From assembly GCF_036116635.1 (NCBI RefSeq), contig NZ_CP107995.1:3968001-4032000 (forward strand): a stretch of 64,000 nt of DNA. Direction: 5' to 3'. Of this stretch, positions 27,959 to 35,746 are shown piece by piece. This DNA comes from Amycolatopsis sp. NBC_00345. GTDB lineage: Bacteria; Actinomycetota; Actinomycetes; Mycobacteriales; Pseudonocardiaceae. Position 1 is the stretch's first letter; the number at the start of each line of letters is the position of its first letter. The position numbers and the translations under genes are program-made. Under the pieces are notes generated by a model that saw only the letters and a list, made by a program, of their open reading frames with translations, ran no database searches and was not told the DNA's origin.

Positions 27959-28336
27959 TCAGCCGGCGAGCTGTACCTCGGCCCAGGTCGTCGAGCCGCG
28001 GGTGCCCCAGCTCGTGGCCACCTCGTCGACCAGCAGGCGGCCGAACGCGGCGTCCGCGGACAGCTCGGCGTCGGGGCGGGCGGCCGGGGCCACCCGTGAG
28101 ACCTGCACCCGGAACCGCGACGAATCCCGTGAGAGCACCAGCGTGCCGAACTTGGCCCCGTCGCGCTCGGCGTCGGCGACCAGCTCGTCCACGAGCGAGA
28201 CGACGTCGAGCACCACCTCGGGCGAAACGCCGGCGAGCATCGTGCTGATGGTCGCCGGGACCGCGGCGGAGGCCTCGGGCCCGGCCAGGATCGCGGACGA
28301 GGCCGGCTCGCTCGCGAAGGCAGGTTTCTCGGCCAT
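27959..28336 (-). CDS. anti-sigma-factor-like ATP-binding protein (HATPase fold)
   Basis: 125 residues from ATG at 28336. LDVVSLVDELVADAERDGA corresponds to the N-box helix of RsbW/SpoIIAB-like kinases (the usual Asn is Asp or absent here), and FGRLLVDEVATSWGTRGSTTWAEVQL matches the C-terminal GLRLVDALADRWG-type strand-helix. The glycine-rich G1 box is weak. Actinomycetes have many such short, degenerate HATPase proteins thought to bind sigma factors or anti-anti-sigma proteins. No partner gene is adjacent. Confidence 0.72.
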   Translation of the reverse strand: MAEKPAFASEPASSAILAGPEASAAVPATISTMLAGVSPEVVLDVVSLVDELVADAERDGAKFGTLVLSRDSSRFRVQVSRVAPAARPDAELSADAAFGRLLVDEVATSWGTRGSTTWAEVQLAG

Positions 28337-28402
28337 CTTCGGCTCGCTTCCGGGGGTCTGGGAAAGGCGGAGCAGTAGTACCCACGGCGGCGCACTGACA
28401 AA

Positions 28403-28444
28403 CAAGCCGCGGCAACCAAGCCGCGGCAACCAAGCAACGGCAAC
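28403..28444. repeat. three tandem copies of a 14-base unit
   Basis: CAAGCCGCGGCAAC occurs twice exactly (28403-28416, 28417-28430) and once with two changes (28431-28444), followed by a partial CAAGCGG. It lies 67 to 108 bases upstream of the ATPase start, so direct repeats in its promoter region could be binding sites or simple slippage products. The remainder of 28337-28662 contains the family A palindrome and no gene. Confidence 0.75.
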
Positions 28445-28479
28445 CAAGCGGCCCCGCCCCGCCACCCCCCGCCGTTTGT

Positions 28480-28530
28480 CCGTCAAGGCCTCCTTACCCG
28501 CGTCCTACGCGGGTAAGGAGGCCTTGACGG
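28480..28530. repeat. intergenic palindrome, family A, copy 1
   Basis: Perfect 24-base inverted arms (28480-28503 and 28507-28530) around a CCT loop. The left arm runs CCGTCAAGG, CCTCC, TTACCCGCGT. This copy lies between divergent genes, so it is not in a simple terminator position. Copies 2 and 3 (31582-31632, 48360-48410) have the same 51-base length. Confidence 0.9.
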
Positions 28531-28662
28531 CGCACGCCCGTTTCCCGGCCGATTGGGCGAATCGGGTGACACGCGCCGCCGCGGGCAACCCGTTCCCGTG
28601 AGCGGCGCGTGTTCCGCGCACACCGAGGGACGCGACACCGAGGAACACTGGGGGATTCACCG

Positions 28663-29700
28663 ATGATGAAAAGACGCCTGGGCACACTCGCCGCCGTACT
28701 GCTCGCGCTCGCCGCCGTGCCGGCCGCACCGGCGCTGGCCGGGACCGAGCCAGGGACCGGGCCAGGGACCGGGCCCGCGGCGTGCAGCTGGGACTTCGAG
28801 AAGATCGCGCCGCCGGACGGGTACCAGCCGCCGGACGTCAGGATCACCGGCACCGACAGCCACGGCAACTACTCCGGCACCGTGACCAACACCGCCACCA
28901 ACAGCTTCCGGCTCGTGATCTGGACCGGCGGGCAGCCCCGGATCGTGCCCGAGATCGACGACTTCACCTTCCCGCAGATCGTCGGCGAGAACTCCGCCGG
29001 CACGGTGCTGCTGTCCGGCACCCAGCGCAGCACCTCGCGCAGCGGCGTGTTCCTCTACAACGCCGCCGGCGTGCTCACGTACCTGGCCGCCCCGCCCGGC
29101 TACCAGGCCAGCTACGCGGTAGCCCTCAACGAGCGCGGCGACGTGCTCGCCACCGGCCAGTCGGACAAGGACGGGCACGCGGTCACCCTGCTGTGGTCCA
29201 CGCTCGCGGCCCGCCCGCAGGTCATCGACACCACCGTGGGACAGGGCATCGACCTCGACGACGACGGCACCGTGCTGCTGTACGACGGCAACAACAACCC
29301 CGGTCACCTCTGGCGCGGCGGCCAGGTCATTCCGCTCGGCGGGCCCGGCTTTCCCTTGCTGCTGGCCGGAATCCGCGGCGGTCACGTGATCGGCACCGAG
29401 ATCGGCGCCTGGCCCGAGTCGCAGTCCGTGGTCTGGCACGCGCCCGGCGACGCCCGGCCGATCGAGGACGGCGGCACCGCCCAGGCGATCAACGCGAACG
29501 GCCTGATCGCCGGCAGCCGCGACACCCTCACCGGCCCGCCCGCCGTCTGGAGCGACACCACCCACCTGGCCGACCTGCCGCTGCCCGCCGGCTTCACCGA
29601 TGACGACGACGTCTACGTCATCGGCGACGACAACACGATCTTCGGCCGCGTCAACGGCTACGGCCCGGTCCGCTGGACCTGCTCCCCGATCCACGCCTGA
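28663..29700 (+). CDS. secreted HAF-repeat-like protein
   Basis: 345 residues from ATG at 28663 (a second ATG follows directly), with GGGGGA 7 bases upstream. A signal peptide of about 27 residues (MMKRRLGTLAAVLLALAA, then APALA) is followed by a GTEPGTGPGTGP linker. The mature part has about six repeats such as AVALNERGDVLATG, GIDLDDDGTVLLY and AQAINANGLIAGS, the pattern of HAF extracellular repeats that build a beta-propeller. A single pair of cysteines (near residue 39 and in WTCSPIHA) may link the ends. Role unknown, probably extracellular. Confidence 0.82.
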   Translation: MMKRRLGTLAAVLLALAAVPAAPALAGTEPGTGPGTGPAACSWDFEKIAPPDGYQPPDVRITGTDSHGNYSGTVTNTATNSFRLVIWTGGQPRIVPEIDDFTFPQIVGENSAGTVLLSGTQRSTSRSGVFLYNAAGVLTYLAAPPGYQASYAVALNERGDVLATGQSDKDGHAVTLLWSTLAARPQVIDTTVGQGIDLDDDGTVLLYDGNNNPGHLWRGGQVIPLGGPGFPLLLAGIRGGHVIGTEIGAWPESQSVVWHAPGDARPIEDGGTAQAINANGLIAGSRDTLTGPPAVWSDTTHLADLPLPAGFTDDDDVYVIGDDNTIFGRVNGYGPVRWTCSPIHA

Positions 29701-29707
29701 GCCGGTC

Positions 29708-29745
29708 GCCGCGCGTGACCCGTCGCGCCGCCGGTCACGCGCGGC
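29708..29745. terminator. bidirectional hairpin terminator
   Basis: A perfect 13-base stem, GCCGCGCGTGACC with GGTCACGCGCGGC, closes a 12-base loop between the convergent HAF gene and LysR remnant. There is no T tract, as is common for actinomycete terminators. Confidence 0.7.
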
Positions 29746-29763
29746 GGGCCACGCCTGGTGAGG

Positions 29764-30647
29764 TCAGGCGCAGAGCCGGGTGAGCACCGCCCGCACGTCC
29801 GGGCGGCGGGCGGTGCCCCTCCGGGTCAAGGCGTAGACCTTGCGCGTGACCGGCGACGCTAGCGGGTGCAGGCTGACGTCGCCGTGCGCCTCCGGCAGCG
29901 CCATCCGCGGGACCAGCGCGGCCCCGGCGCCCGCGGCCACGAGCGCGGTGAGCACGGCGAAGTCGGTCGCCTCGGCGGCCACCTCCGGCACGAACCCGGC
30001 CGCGCCGCACGCGCGCTCGATCATGTCGTGACAGGAGAACTCCTTCGACGGCACCAGCCACGCACCCCGGCGAACCGCGCGAGCCGCACCTTCTGCCCCG
30101 GCGCGAGCCCCCGCTCGCGCGCCAGCTCCGGCGGCAGGGCGAGCAGCACGGGGTCGTCGGCGATCGGGTGCTCCTCGCAGCGGGCGGGCGACTCGCGGGG
30201 CAGCAACGTGTAACTGTGCACCAGCGCGACGTCCGCCTCCTGGCGCAGCAGCGTGCCGATCGCGAACTCCGGCTCCTGCTCCAGCAGCCGCAGCGCCACC
30301 CCGGGCACTTTGGTCCACAGTGGAGCCACGAGGGCCCTTGCGGCGGAAGGGAAGGCGACGATGCGCACGGTGCCGACGCCGTCCGCGCGCAGGGCCGCCA
30401 GCGCCGACTCCGCGGCGTCGAGGTCACTGAGGATCACGTCGGCGTGCGACACCAGCAGCTCGCCGGCCGCGGTCAGCGCCAGCCGGCGGCCGCGTTTCTC
30501 CAGCAGCGCCACGCCGGCCTCGCGCTCCAGCGCCGCGAGCTGCTGTGACACCGCGGGCCCGGTGAGCCGCAGTGCCTCGGCGGTCGCGGCCACCGTGCCG
30601 TGCTGCGCCAGCTCGTGCAGCAGCCGGAGACGGCGGACTTCAAGCAT
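29764..30647 (-). pseudogene. LysR-family regulator, broken by a one-base deletion in a G run
   Basis: The N-terminal frame from ATG at 30647 encodes a normal HTH (LRLLHELAQHGTVAATAEAL) and the first half of the effector domain to VRLARFAG. The remainder (GAWLVPSKEFSCHDM to VLTRLCA) lies in another frame ending at 29764. The change falls at a run of four C on the + strand (30065-30068), where five would restore GGAWL. The spliced product would be about 294 residues, normal for LysR. The defect may be a sequencing error in a homopolymer or real loss. It is divergent from the EamA exporter gene it presumably controlled. Confidence 0.82.
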
Positions 30648-30718
30648 AAGCAGAGCTTCCTATTTGTCGTGGAAATACTAACTGGATCTACCACATTCTA
30701 ACGCGCAGACTCGACCAC

Positions 30719-31618
30719 GTGAACAAAGCGACATTCGCCCTCGGCGCGACCGTGGTGCTGTGGGCGTCGGCCTTCCCGGCGATCCGGGCCGGGCTCGACG
30801 GCTACGGCCCCTTCGGCCTTTCGTTCCTGCGGCTGGCGGTGGCGTCGGCCGCGCTGCTGGCCGCGGCGCCGTTCCTCGGCGTGCGGTTGCCGCGCGCGAA
30901 GGACCTCCCGCTGATCGCGGTGTGCGGGCTGACCGGCATGACGGCGTACCAGCTGCTGCTCAACTGGGGCGAGGTCCGGGTGCCGGCCGGGACGGCGAGC
31001 CTGCTGGTGGCCACCGCGCCGGTGTTCAGCGCGGTGCTCGCGGCCGCGTTCCTCGGCGAACGGCTGGGCGTGCGCAAGATCGCCGGCAGCGTCGTCGCGC
31101 TGGGCGGCTCCGCGCTGATCGCGCTCTCCGGCGGCGACGTCGGATACTCGACCGCCGCGTGGGTGCTCCTGGCCGCCGCGCTGGTGCAGGCCACGTACCA
31201 CTTCGGCAGCAAACCGCTGCTGCGCCGGTATTCCGGCCTCGAAGTCGCCTGTTACGCCATGTGGACCGGCACGCTCTTCTCGCTCCCGCTGGCCCCGGCC
31301 GCCTTCCACGACCTCGCGTCGGCGCCGCCCGCGGCGGACGCGGCGGTGCTGTTCCTCGGACTGCTGCCGTCCGCGCTGGGTTTTGTGCTGTGGGGCTACG
31401 GCGTCGCCCGCAACACCGTCACCACGGCGACGGCCGCGCTCTACCTCGTGCCGGTCGTCGCCCTCGCGGTCGCCTACGTCTGGCTCGGCGAGGTCCCCGG
31501 GCCGGCCGAGCTGGCCGGCGGCGTGGTGAGCATCGGCGGCGTCGCGCTGATCGGGCTGCGCCGCCGGTCCCGGCCTGAAGTCCGTCAAGGCCTCCTTACC
31601 CGCGTCCGACGCGGGTAA
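30719..31618 (+). CDS. EamA-type drug/metabolite exporter
   Basis: 299 residues from GTG at 30719. About ten transmembrane helices form two EamA repeats (residues about 5-135 and 145-285), with the family pattern LWASAFPAIRAGL at the start and PVFSAVLAAAFLGERLG closing the first repeat. Substrates of such exporters are usually amino acids or small metabolites. The last dozen codons and the TAA stop lie inside the family A palindrome at 31582-31632, so the C-terminal tail RQGLLTRVRRG is repeat-derived. It is divergent from the LysR gene. Confidence 0.9.
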   Translation: MNKATFALGATVVLWASAFPAIRAGLDGYGPFGLSFLRLAVASAALLAAAPFLGVRLPRAKDLPLIAVCGLTGMTAYQLLLNWGEVRVPAGTASLLVATAPVFSAVLAAAFLGERLGVRKIAGSVVALGGSALIALSGGDVGYSTAAWVLLAAALVQATYHFGSKPLLRRYSGLEVACYAMWTGTLFSLPLAPAAFHDLASAPPAADAAVLFLGLLPSALGFVLWGYGVARNTVTTATAALYLVPVVALAVAYVWLGEVPGPAELAGGVVSIGGVALIGLRRRSRPEVRQGLLTRVRRG

Positions 31619-31632
31619 GGAGGCCTTGACGG
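31582..31632. repeat. intergenic palindrome, family A, copy 2, overlapping a stop codon
   Basis: 51 bases with 24-base inverted arms around a short loop; identical to copy 1 except in the loop. The EamA stop TAA (31616-31618) lies in the right arm, in the GGGTAAGG segment. It can act as the terminator of that gene. The 160 bases after it, up to the next start, hold only a promoter region. Confidence 0.9.
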
Positions 31633-31791
31633 CGTCTCCCGCCGGGACCGGGCCGCGCGCACCGTAGCGGTTCCCACGGCGTCCACGCGTCTCGAAATGA
31701 GACTCCCGGAGGCGCGCGGGGGCGGTATACCGAGCTGTGTGCCACCGCGACGACCAGGCACACTCCGGATGCCCGACCAGGGAGCCCGCAC

Positions 31792-32445
31792 ATGACCACC
31801 CTCGATGCCAGTACCGAAAGCGTCCCCCGTGTCCCGGCCCAGCACACCGCCGAGGCCGCCCCAGCCGCGGCACCGGCGGCCGACCCGATGATGATCGGAC
31901 TCCCCAGCTTCGTGGTGGGTTCGGTCGCGCTCGGCCTCGTCCTGATCGGGTACGTGCCCGCCTCGGCGGTCGGCGCGTCGCTCGCCGTCATCATCGCCGC
32001 GACGGGCATCGGCCTGCTGATCGCGGCCGGCTGGGCCGCCGCCGTCGGCCAGAGCGCCGTGGCCGGCGTGTTCGGCATCTTCTCGGGATTCTGGCTGAGC
32101 TACGCGCTGCTCGTGCTCGGCCTGACCCACAGCTGGTTCGGGATCGCCCCGGCCGCGGCCATCGACACCCAGGGCCTGTTCCTCATCTCGTGGCTGGTCG
32201 TCGTCGGCATGCTGACGCTGGCCACGCTGCGGCTGCCGGTGACGTACACGGTCCTGTTCGCGCTGATCGAGGTCGCGCTGGCACTGGTGCTGGCCGGCAC
32301 GGTGAACGGCTCGGCGGGCACGCTGCAGGTCGGCGGCATCGTGGTGCTGGTGTTCGCCGCCGTCGGCGTCTACCTGTTCTTCGGCACGGCCTCGACGGCG
32401 ACCGGCGGGTCCGCCCTGCCGCTCGGCCCGCCGCTGGTGCACTGA
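31792..32445 (+). CDS. acetate uptake transporter family protein (GPR1/FUN34/YaaH)
   Basis: 217 residues from ATG at 31792 with AGGGAG upstream. After a 30-residue Ala/Pro-rich cytoplasmic head, six membrane helices follow; the family landmarks are DPMMIGLPSFVVGSVALGL (the NPxPLGL-like start) and the FWLSYALL segment in the middle. The family moves acetate or succinate with protons. It is monocistronic, between the family A palindrome and a clear terminator. Confidence 0.82.
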   Translation: MTTLDASTESVPRVPAQHTAEAAPAAAPAADPMMIGLPSFVVGSVALGLVLIGYVPASAVGASLAVIIAATGIGLLIAAGWAAAVGQSAVAGVFGIFSGFWLSYALLVLGLTHSWFGIAPAAAIDTQGLFLISWLVVVGMLTLATLRLPVTYTVLFALIEVALALVLAGTVNGSAGTLQVGGIVVLVFAAVGVYLFFGTASTATGGSALPLGPPLVH

Positions 32446-32458
32446 CCCGATCCACCGG

Positions 32459-32487
32459 CGCCCCGGGACCGCGACCCCGGGGCGTTT
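32459..32487 (+). terminator. hairpin terminator after the transporter gene
   Basis: An 8-base stem, CGCCCCGG with CCGGGGCG, closes a 10-base loop and is followed by TTTCCC. It lies 13 bases after the stop. Confidence 0.72.
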
Positions 32488-32527
32488 CCCCGCGGCAGTG
32501 ATCCCCGCCGCCCCTAGGATCCGGGGC

Positions 32528-33151
32528 ATGACCGACGCCCGTGGATTCCAGGCCCTCTCCCCCACCTCACTCGCCGACGTGCTCGGCCGCGGGCAGGTGA
32601 TGGACATCGGCATCCGTCCGCTGTGGTCACCGGTGCCGCGGGTCGCGGGCCCGGCGTACACGGTGCGCTGCCCGGCGGGTGACAACCTGATGCTGCACGC
32701 GGCGATCCACCGCGCCGCGCCGGGCTCGGTCATCGTCGTCGAGGCGGGCGACGTGGACTACGCGCTCGCCGGCGGCAACGTCTGCGCCGTCGCCCACCGC
32801 CGTGGCATCGCCGCCTTCGTGCTCGACGGCGTGATCCGCGACCTCGCCGAAGTCCGCGAGCTGGGCTTCCCCGTCTTCGCCCGCGGCGTGATCCCCGTCC
32901 CCGGCACCAAAGCCGCCGCCGTGCCCCTGAACGAGCCGGTCCGCTGCGGCGGCGTCACGGTGCACACCGGCGACATCGTGGTCGCCGACGAGGAGGGCGT
33001 CGTGGTCACCCCCGCCGCCCGCGCCGGGCAGGTGTTCGCCGACGCCTCCGCCAAGCAGGCCAAGGAAGAGGCCGAGACGCTGGACGACTGGGCGACAGCC
33101 CACCGCGACAAGGTCGAGAAGATCCTGCGCGAGCAGGGGTTCACCGGCTGA
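32528..33151 (+). CDS. RraA-like aldolase/decarboxylase family protein
   Basis: 207 residues from ATG at 32528. The RraA fold is marked by GPAYTVRCPAGDN, VLDGVIRDLAEVRELGFPVFARG (with the conserved Arg and Asp of the metal/substrate site) and GDIVVADEEGVVV. Family members include 4-hydroxy-4-methyl-2-oxoglutarate aldolase and RNase E inhibitors; the DGVIRD motif supports aldolase chemistry. The lysine-rich tail (EEAETLDDWATAHRDKVEKI) is typical of the catabolic members. No pathway genes lie beside it. Confidence 0.85.
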   Translation: MTDARGFQALSPTSLADVLGRGQVMDIGIRPLWSPVPRVAGPAYTVRCPAGDNLMLHAAIHRAAPGSVIVVEAGDVDYALAGGNVCAVAHRRGIAAFVLDGVIRDLAEVRELGFPVFARGVIPVPGTKAAAVPLNEPVRCGGVTVHTGDIVVADEEGVVVTPAARAGQVFADASAKQAKEEAETLDDWATAHRDKVEKILREQGFTG

Positions 33152-33153
33152 CT

Positions 33154-33271
33154 CTCCGGCAGCGTTGCGCTCCGGGCAACGTTGGGCCGCTGGCCGCGCT
33201 GGGCCCCCGGCGCTGTCAGGCCCCGGCAACGTTGTGCCCCGGCGGTGTCGCACCTCCGGCGACGTTGGGCC
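33154..33271. repeat. four degenerate copies of a 17-19-base repeat
   Basis: Copies at 33154-33170, 33170-33188, 33221-33238 and 33254-33271 share CCGGC, a purine, ACGTTG and GCC (AACGTT is palindromic in two). They occupy most of the gap between the RraA-like gene and the membrane protein gene. They may be a mobile mini-repeat or binding sites for a regulator of the downstream gene. Confidence 0.6.
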
Positions 33272-33336
33272 ATTCGGGCTAAGCTCCCCGCTGTCCGACG
33301 CCCGTCGTCCGCCCGATCCGCCGAGCAGGGAGCCCC

Positions 33337-34092
33337 GTGGCCACTCGCCCCGCCGTCCTCACGTTGTCGCGCTGGTGGCACGGGCTGATCGCCGCGGTGA
33401 TCGCCGTGGCGCTGGTGATCCAGGTCGTGCTGGTGTTCCAGGGCGGCGCGGACGCGAACTCCGGCCAGACCGGCGAGGCCGCCGGCGTCGGGATCCGGCT
33501 GTGGCGGCTGTTCAGCTACTTCACCATCCAGAGCAACCTGATCCTGCTGGCCGCCGCGCTCGTGCTGGCCGCGCGGCCCGCGTTCGACGGCCGCGTCTGG
33601 CGGGTGGTGCGGCTCGACGCGCTGCTCGGCATCCTCATCACCGGCCTGGTGTACGCGATCGTGCTCGCGCCGCAGATCCACGTCACCGGCTGGGCGCTGG
33701 CCGCGACCATCGGCTTCCACTACGTCTCGCCGTGGGCCGCGGTCGCCGCGTGGCTGGTGCTCGGCCCGCGGCCCGGGGCAGGCGGCTGGGGCACGGTCGC
33801 CGCGGCATTCCTCTGGCCGGTGCTGTGGCTGGTCTACATCTTCGTGCAGGGCGCGTTCACGCACTGGTACCCGTACCCGTTCATGGACGTCACCGAAATC
33901 GGCTTCGGCGCGGCCCTGCGCAACGCGCTGCTGGTGGTCGTGGTCGCGCTGGTCTTCGCCGCGCTGGTGAAGCTGCTCGACCGAAAGCTGCCCGCCCTGA
34001 CGCGTCGCCCGCGGGAGGACGCCGACCCGCCCGCCGGAACCCGGCTAGGGTCGGCGGCGGGGCACCCGGCCCGCGAAGGACGGAGCAGATGA
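33337..34092 (+). CDS. Pr6Pr-family membrane protein
   Basis: 251 residues from GTG at 33337 with CAGGGAG upstream. Six helices are visible, with the family landmarks FSYFTIQSNLI (helix 2), the YVSPWAAVAAW segment and WYPYPFMDV before the last helix. The C-terminal 40 residues are polar and Pro/Arg-rich. Function is unknown; homologues are integral membrane proteins of actinomycetes. It overlaps the next gene by 4 bases (ATGA). Confidence 0.82.
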   Translation: MATRPAVLTLSRWWHGLIAAVIAVALVIQVVLVFQGGADANSGQTGEAAGVGIRLWRLFSYFTIQSNLILLAAALVLAARPAFDGRVWRVVRLDALLGILITGLVYAIVLAPQIHVTGWALAATIGFHYVSPWAAVAAWLVLGPRPGAGGWGTVAAAFLWPVLWLVYIFVQGAFTHWYPYPFMDVTEIGFGAALRNALLVVVVALVFAALVKLLDRKLPALTRRPREDADPPAGTRLGSAAGHPAREGRSR

Positions 34093-34403
34093 TGAGCAGG
34101 AACAAGCCCGGCGACCAGGAACCCGTCGACGCCGAGATCGTCGGGGAGACCACCACGCCCGCACCGGCCCTGCCCGCACCGGTGGCGCTGCCGGACCCGG
34201 ACTACAGCGAAGGCGGCGTCCCGTCGTTCGACTCCGTCCGCGACCGCATCGAGAAGCGCTACGAGACTTCCGTGGGCGCCCAGGAGATCGCCGGCCTCGG
34301 CGGCAAGGAAGACCTCGCGTCGCTGGACAAGAAGATCGCCGACCGCGACAAGGCCGCGAAGGACAAGCTGGCCGAGATCCGCCGCGCGATGGGCCGCGAG
34401 TAG
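34089..34403 (+). CDS. small acidic/charged hypothetical protein
   Basis: 104 residues; ATG at 34089 overlaps the previous stop, and a second ATG at 34092 sits 6 bases after GGAG, so either may be used. The first 55 residues are Pro/Ala/Glu-rich and probably disordered; the rest is a charged helix (DSVRDRIEKRYETSVGAQE to KDKLAEIRRAMGRE), possibly a coiled coil. Cotranslation with the Pr6Pr protein suggests a partnership. I know no function for it. Confidence 0.72.
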   Translation: MMSRNKPGDQEPVDAEIVGETTTPAPALPAPVALPDPDYSEGGVPSFDSVRDRIEKRYETSVGAQEIAGLGGKEDLASLDKKIADRDKAAKDKLAEIRRAMGRE

Positions 34404-34504
34404 TCCCTTTCGCAGCACCGGGTCAACAGCGGGACAGCACCGGGTCAGCAGCGGGTCAGCCGGCCACGGGCATCCGCGCCCGGGATCGTGGTTGGATCAC
34501 GGGT

Positions 34505-35737
34505 ATGGCTTCCACCGTGCGTGTCCCCGGCCTCGTCCTGACCGAGCACGAGTTCCGGGTGCCCCTCGACCACAGCCGGCCGGACGGCGAGCGGATCACC
34601 GTGTTCGCCCGCGAGGTGGCCGACCCGGACGGCCTCGACCGCCCGTTCCTGGTGTTCCTGCAGGGCGGGCCGGGCCAGGAGGCGCCGCGGCCCGCCGGGT
34701 CGCCGCCGGCCTGGATCACCCGCGCCCTGCGTGACTACCGCGTGCTGCTGCTCGATCAGCGCGGCACCGGCCGGTCGACGCCCGTGGGCACGCTGCCGGG
34801 GAAAACGCCGGCCGAGCAGGCGGCGTACCTGACGCACTTCCGGGCCGACTCGATCGTGCGGGACGCCGAGCTGATCCGGGTCGAGCTGGGGGTGGACCAG
34901 TGGAGCGTGCTGGGCCAGTCGTTCGGCGGTTTCTGTGTGCTGAACTACCTTTCGCACGCGCCCGGCGGGCTGCGGGAGGCGTTCTTCACCGGCGGTGTGC
35001 CCCCGCTGCAGCCGGACACGGACGAGATCTACGCGGCCACCTTCGCCACGATCCTCGAGCGCAACCGCCGGTACTACGAGCGTTACCCGGCCGACCGCGA
35101 GCGCGTGCGCGCGCTGCACAAGCGGCTCGACGCGGGCGAGATCAAACTGCCCGACGGCACCCCGCTCACCTCGCGCCTGTTCCGGCTGCTGGGCAACGTG
35201 CTCGGCATGAGCGACGGCGCCGAGGCGCTGCACTACCTGCTGGAGCGGGACCCGGACTCCCCCGCGTTCGCGCACGACGTGGCGGCCGCATTGCCGTTCT
35301 CCGCGCGAAACCCGCTGTACGTCGTGGTCCACGAGGCCAGTTACGCCGACGGTGGCGCCACCCGCTGGTCCGCCGCCCGCGCCCGACCGGCCGTGTTCGA
35401 CGAGGACGTGACGCTGTTCAGCGGTGAGCACGTGTACCCGTGGCTGCTCACGGACCTGCCCGGCCTGGCGCCGCTGCGCGAAGCGGCGGAGATCCTCGCC
35501 GAGCACGAGTGGCCCCGCCTGTACGACGCCGAAGCACTGCGAAACTGCGAAGTCCCTTGCGCCGCAGCCATTTACGCCGAGGACGCGTACGTGGACCGCG
35601 CCTTCTCCGAGCAGACCGCCCGCCTCATCCCGACCATGCGCCCCTGGCTGACGAACGAATACGAGCACAACGGCCTCCGCGCCGCGGGCGACGTGGTCCT
35701 CGGCCGGCTGATCGACCTGGTGCGGGGCCGCGCCTGA
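34505..35737 (+). CDS. proline iminopeptidase-like alpha/beta hydrolase (S33)
   Basis: 410 residues from ATG at 34505. QGGPGQEAPRP is the oxyanion HGGPG-like motif, DQRGTGRSTP the following strand, and VLGQSFGGF the nucleophile elbow with S139. A cap domain fills about residues 165-330, and NEYEHNGLRAAGD near the C-terminus supplies the likely His. Such enzymes release N-terminal proline or act as tripeptidyl aminopeptidases in the cytoplasm. No signal peptide is present. The gene stands alone, just after short GCACCGGGTCA direct repeats at about 34415-34456. Confidence 0.87.
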   Translation: MASTVRVPGLVLTEHEFRVPLDHSRPDGERITVFAREVADPDGLDRPFLVFLQGGPGQEAPRPAGSPPAWITRALRDYRVLLLDQRGTGRSTPVGTLPGKTPAEQAAYLTHFRADSIVRDAELIRVELGVDQWSVLGQSFGGFCVLNYLSHAPGGLREAFFTGGVPPLQPDTDEIYAATFATILERNRRYYERYPADRERVRALHKRLDAGEIKLPDGTPLTSRLFRLLGNVLGMSDGAEALHYLLERDPDSPAFAHDVAAALPFSARNPLYVVVHEASYADGGATRWSAARARPAVFDEDVTLFSGEHVYPWLLTDLPGLAPLREAAEILAEHEWPRLYDAEALRNCEVPCAAAIYAEDAYVDRAFSEQTARLIPTMRPWLTNEYEHNGLRAAGDVVLGRLIDLVRGRA

Positions 35738-35746
35738 GTTCCATCG

